From: Alphaproteobacteria bacterium
Lineage (GTDB): Bacteria > Pseudomonadota > Alphaproteobacteria > Acetobacterales > Acetobacteraceae
Reading direction: 5' to 3'
DNA length: 64,000 nucleotides
NCBI GenBank assembly: GCA_026400815.1
Contig: JAPLOI010000062.1
Location: forward strand, 1-64,000
The notes below the pieces were generated by a model that saw only the letters and a program-made list of their open reading frames with translations, ran no database searches and was not told the DNA's origin. Position numbers and translations under genes: made by a program. This document shows positions 63,228 through 64,000 of the stretch, in pieces. Within the stretch, counting starts at the first letter, position 1; the number at the start of each line of letters is the position of its first letter.

Positions 63228-64000
63228 ATGGCCCTGCATGTCGCGCTGACCCACCGCACCAGCTATCGCTACGACCGCGCCGTGTCGCTCGGCCCGCAAA
63301 CCATCCGCCTGCGCCCGGCCCCGCATGCCCGCACCCCGGTGCTGTCCTATTCGCTCACGGTCGAACCCAAGCCGCATTTCCTGAACTGGCAGCAAGACCC
63401 GCAGGGCAATTTCCTCGCCCGCGTGGTGTTTCCGGAGAAGGTGACGCAGTTCGCCGTCACGGTGGACCTGGTGGCGGACATGGCCACCATCAACCCGTTC
63501 GATTTCTTCCTGGAACCGCAGGCGGAGGAATTCCCCTTCGCCTACGACCCCGTGCTGGTGCACGAACTCGCCCCTTTCCGCCGCCTGGATGAGCCCGGCC
63601 CCGAACTCGCCGCCATGATCGCCGCGGTGCCGCGCACCCCCCGCCGCACCATCGACCTGCTGATCGACCTCAACCGCGCGGTGCAGGCGCGCATTGCCTA
63701 TATCGTACGCATGGAACCGGGCGTCTGGTCCCCGCAGCGCACGCTGGAGGAAGGAAGCGGCTCCTGCCGCGATTCCGCCTGGCTGCTGGTGCAGATGCTG
63801 CGCCATCTCGGCTTCGCCGCCCGCTTCGTCAGCGGCTACCTGATCCAGCTGGTCGGCGACGTGAAACCGCTGGAAGGCCCCGAAGGCCCCGAAGCCGATT
63901 TCACCGACCTGCACGCCTGGGCCGAGGTCTACCTGCCCGGCGCTGGCTGGATCGGCTTCGATGCCACCTCGGGCCTGATGGCCGGCGAAGGCCACATCCC
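63228..64000 (+). CDS. Transglutaminase-like protein, 5' part (cut by the window edge)
   Basis: The first 257 residues are present and the frame is open at the end. The N-terminus [38 protein letters not shown] is the bacterial transglutaminase-like N-terminal domain. The catalytic Cys is in [22 protein letters not shown], and the His/Asp pair in [25 protein letters not shown]. This family covers ~300-residue proteins and ~1100-residue ones with a DUF2126 C-terminal part; which one this is cannot be seen. Start ATG 63228. Confidence 0.87.
   Translation, partial: MALHVALTHRTSYRYDRAVSLGPQTIRLRPAPHARTPVLSYSLTVEPKPHFLNWQQDPQGNFLARVVFPEKVTQFAVTVDLVADMATINPFDFFLEPQAEEFPFAYDPVLVHELAPFRRLDEPGPELAAMIAAVPRTPRRTIDLLIDLNRAVQARIAYIVRMEPGVWSPQRTLEEGSGSCRDSAWLLVQMLRHLGFAARFVSGYLIQLVGDVKPLEGPEGPEADFTDLHAWAEVYLPGAGWIGFDATSGLMAGEGHI

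Overview
This is a high-G+C bacterial chromosome window that reads as an aerobic alphaproteobacterium, most likely Acetobacteraceae (Roseomonas-like). The basis is a TrcR/DUF1013 protein, a DUF1192 protein and DUF465 proteins next to purEK, an FnR/FixK-type site between stress genes, a Hint-domain protein, and a fused indolepyruvate:ferredoxin oxidoreductase beside a leucine/valine degradation cluster. The lineage is inferred from gene content only. I found no rRNA, tRNA, CRISPR array or insertion sequence.

Layout. 1-1.3 kb: an AT-rich island with a small phage-CI-like regulator and three copies of one palindromic operator. 1.4-3.5 kb: an orphan sensor histidine kinase. 3.5-17.7 kb: a long minus-strand block. 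It holds a nucleoside hydrolase, an FkbM methyltransferase, isobutyryl-CoA dehydrogenase, 3-hydroxyisobutyrate dehydrogenase, an acyl-CoA synthetase, isovaleryl-CoA dehydrogenase, both methylcrotonyl-CoA carboxylase subunits and the fused 2-oxoacid:ferredoxin oxidoreductase. Together these cover oxidation of branched-chain acyl-CoAs. 17.8-30 kb: mixed accessory genes (hydrolase, Hint protein, a universal stress protein and a CBS/BON protein facing each other, GNAT, FAD oxidoreductase, methyltransferase, TPR/glycosyltransferase, MlrC, a receiver-like protein, a DUF6065-like protein). 30-35.5 kb: a possible small peptide gene between hairpins, a BTAD/TPR regulator, an aldo/keto reductase, a PEP-CTERM-like protein and an APH-like kinase. 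35.7-41.2 kb: a transport operon (class-I amidotransferase, solute-binding protein, ATPase, two permeases) followed by an RraA-type protein.

41.3-48.7 kb: two tandem RTX-type secreted repeat proteins. Each carries one disabling lesion, a frameshift in the first and an amber codon in the second. 49.2-53.9 kb: housekeeping genes (rpmE with a long leader, a small heat-shock protein, DUF1192, trcR, two DUF465 genes, purE, purK). 53.9-58.5 kb: an intact 1532-residue RTX/Calx-beta protein. 58.7-64 kb: an SDR oxidoreductase, a CPA2-type antiporter, a second MlrC protein and the start of a transglutaminase-like protein.

The most unusual structure is intergenic. Two families of palindromic repeats are scattered through the window. 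Family B (five copies) folds as a three-armed cloverleaf: its AT-rich outer parts are conserved, while the central stem differs in sequence in every copy yet stays self-complementary. Family A (four copies) is a long hairpin built from short CACAGAG-type units. Both sit directly at gene ends.
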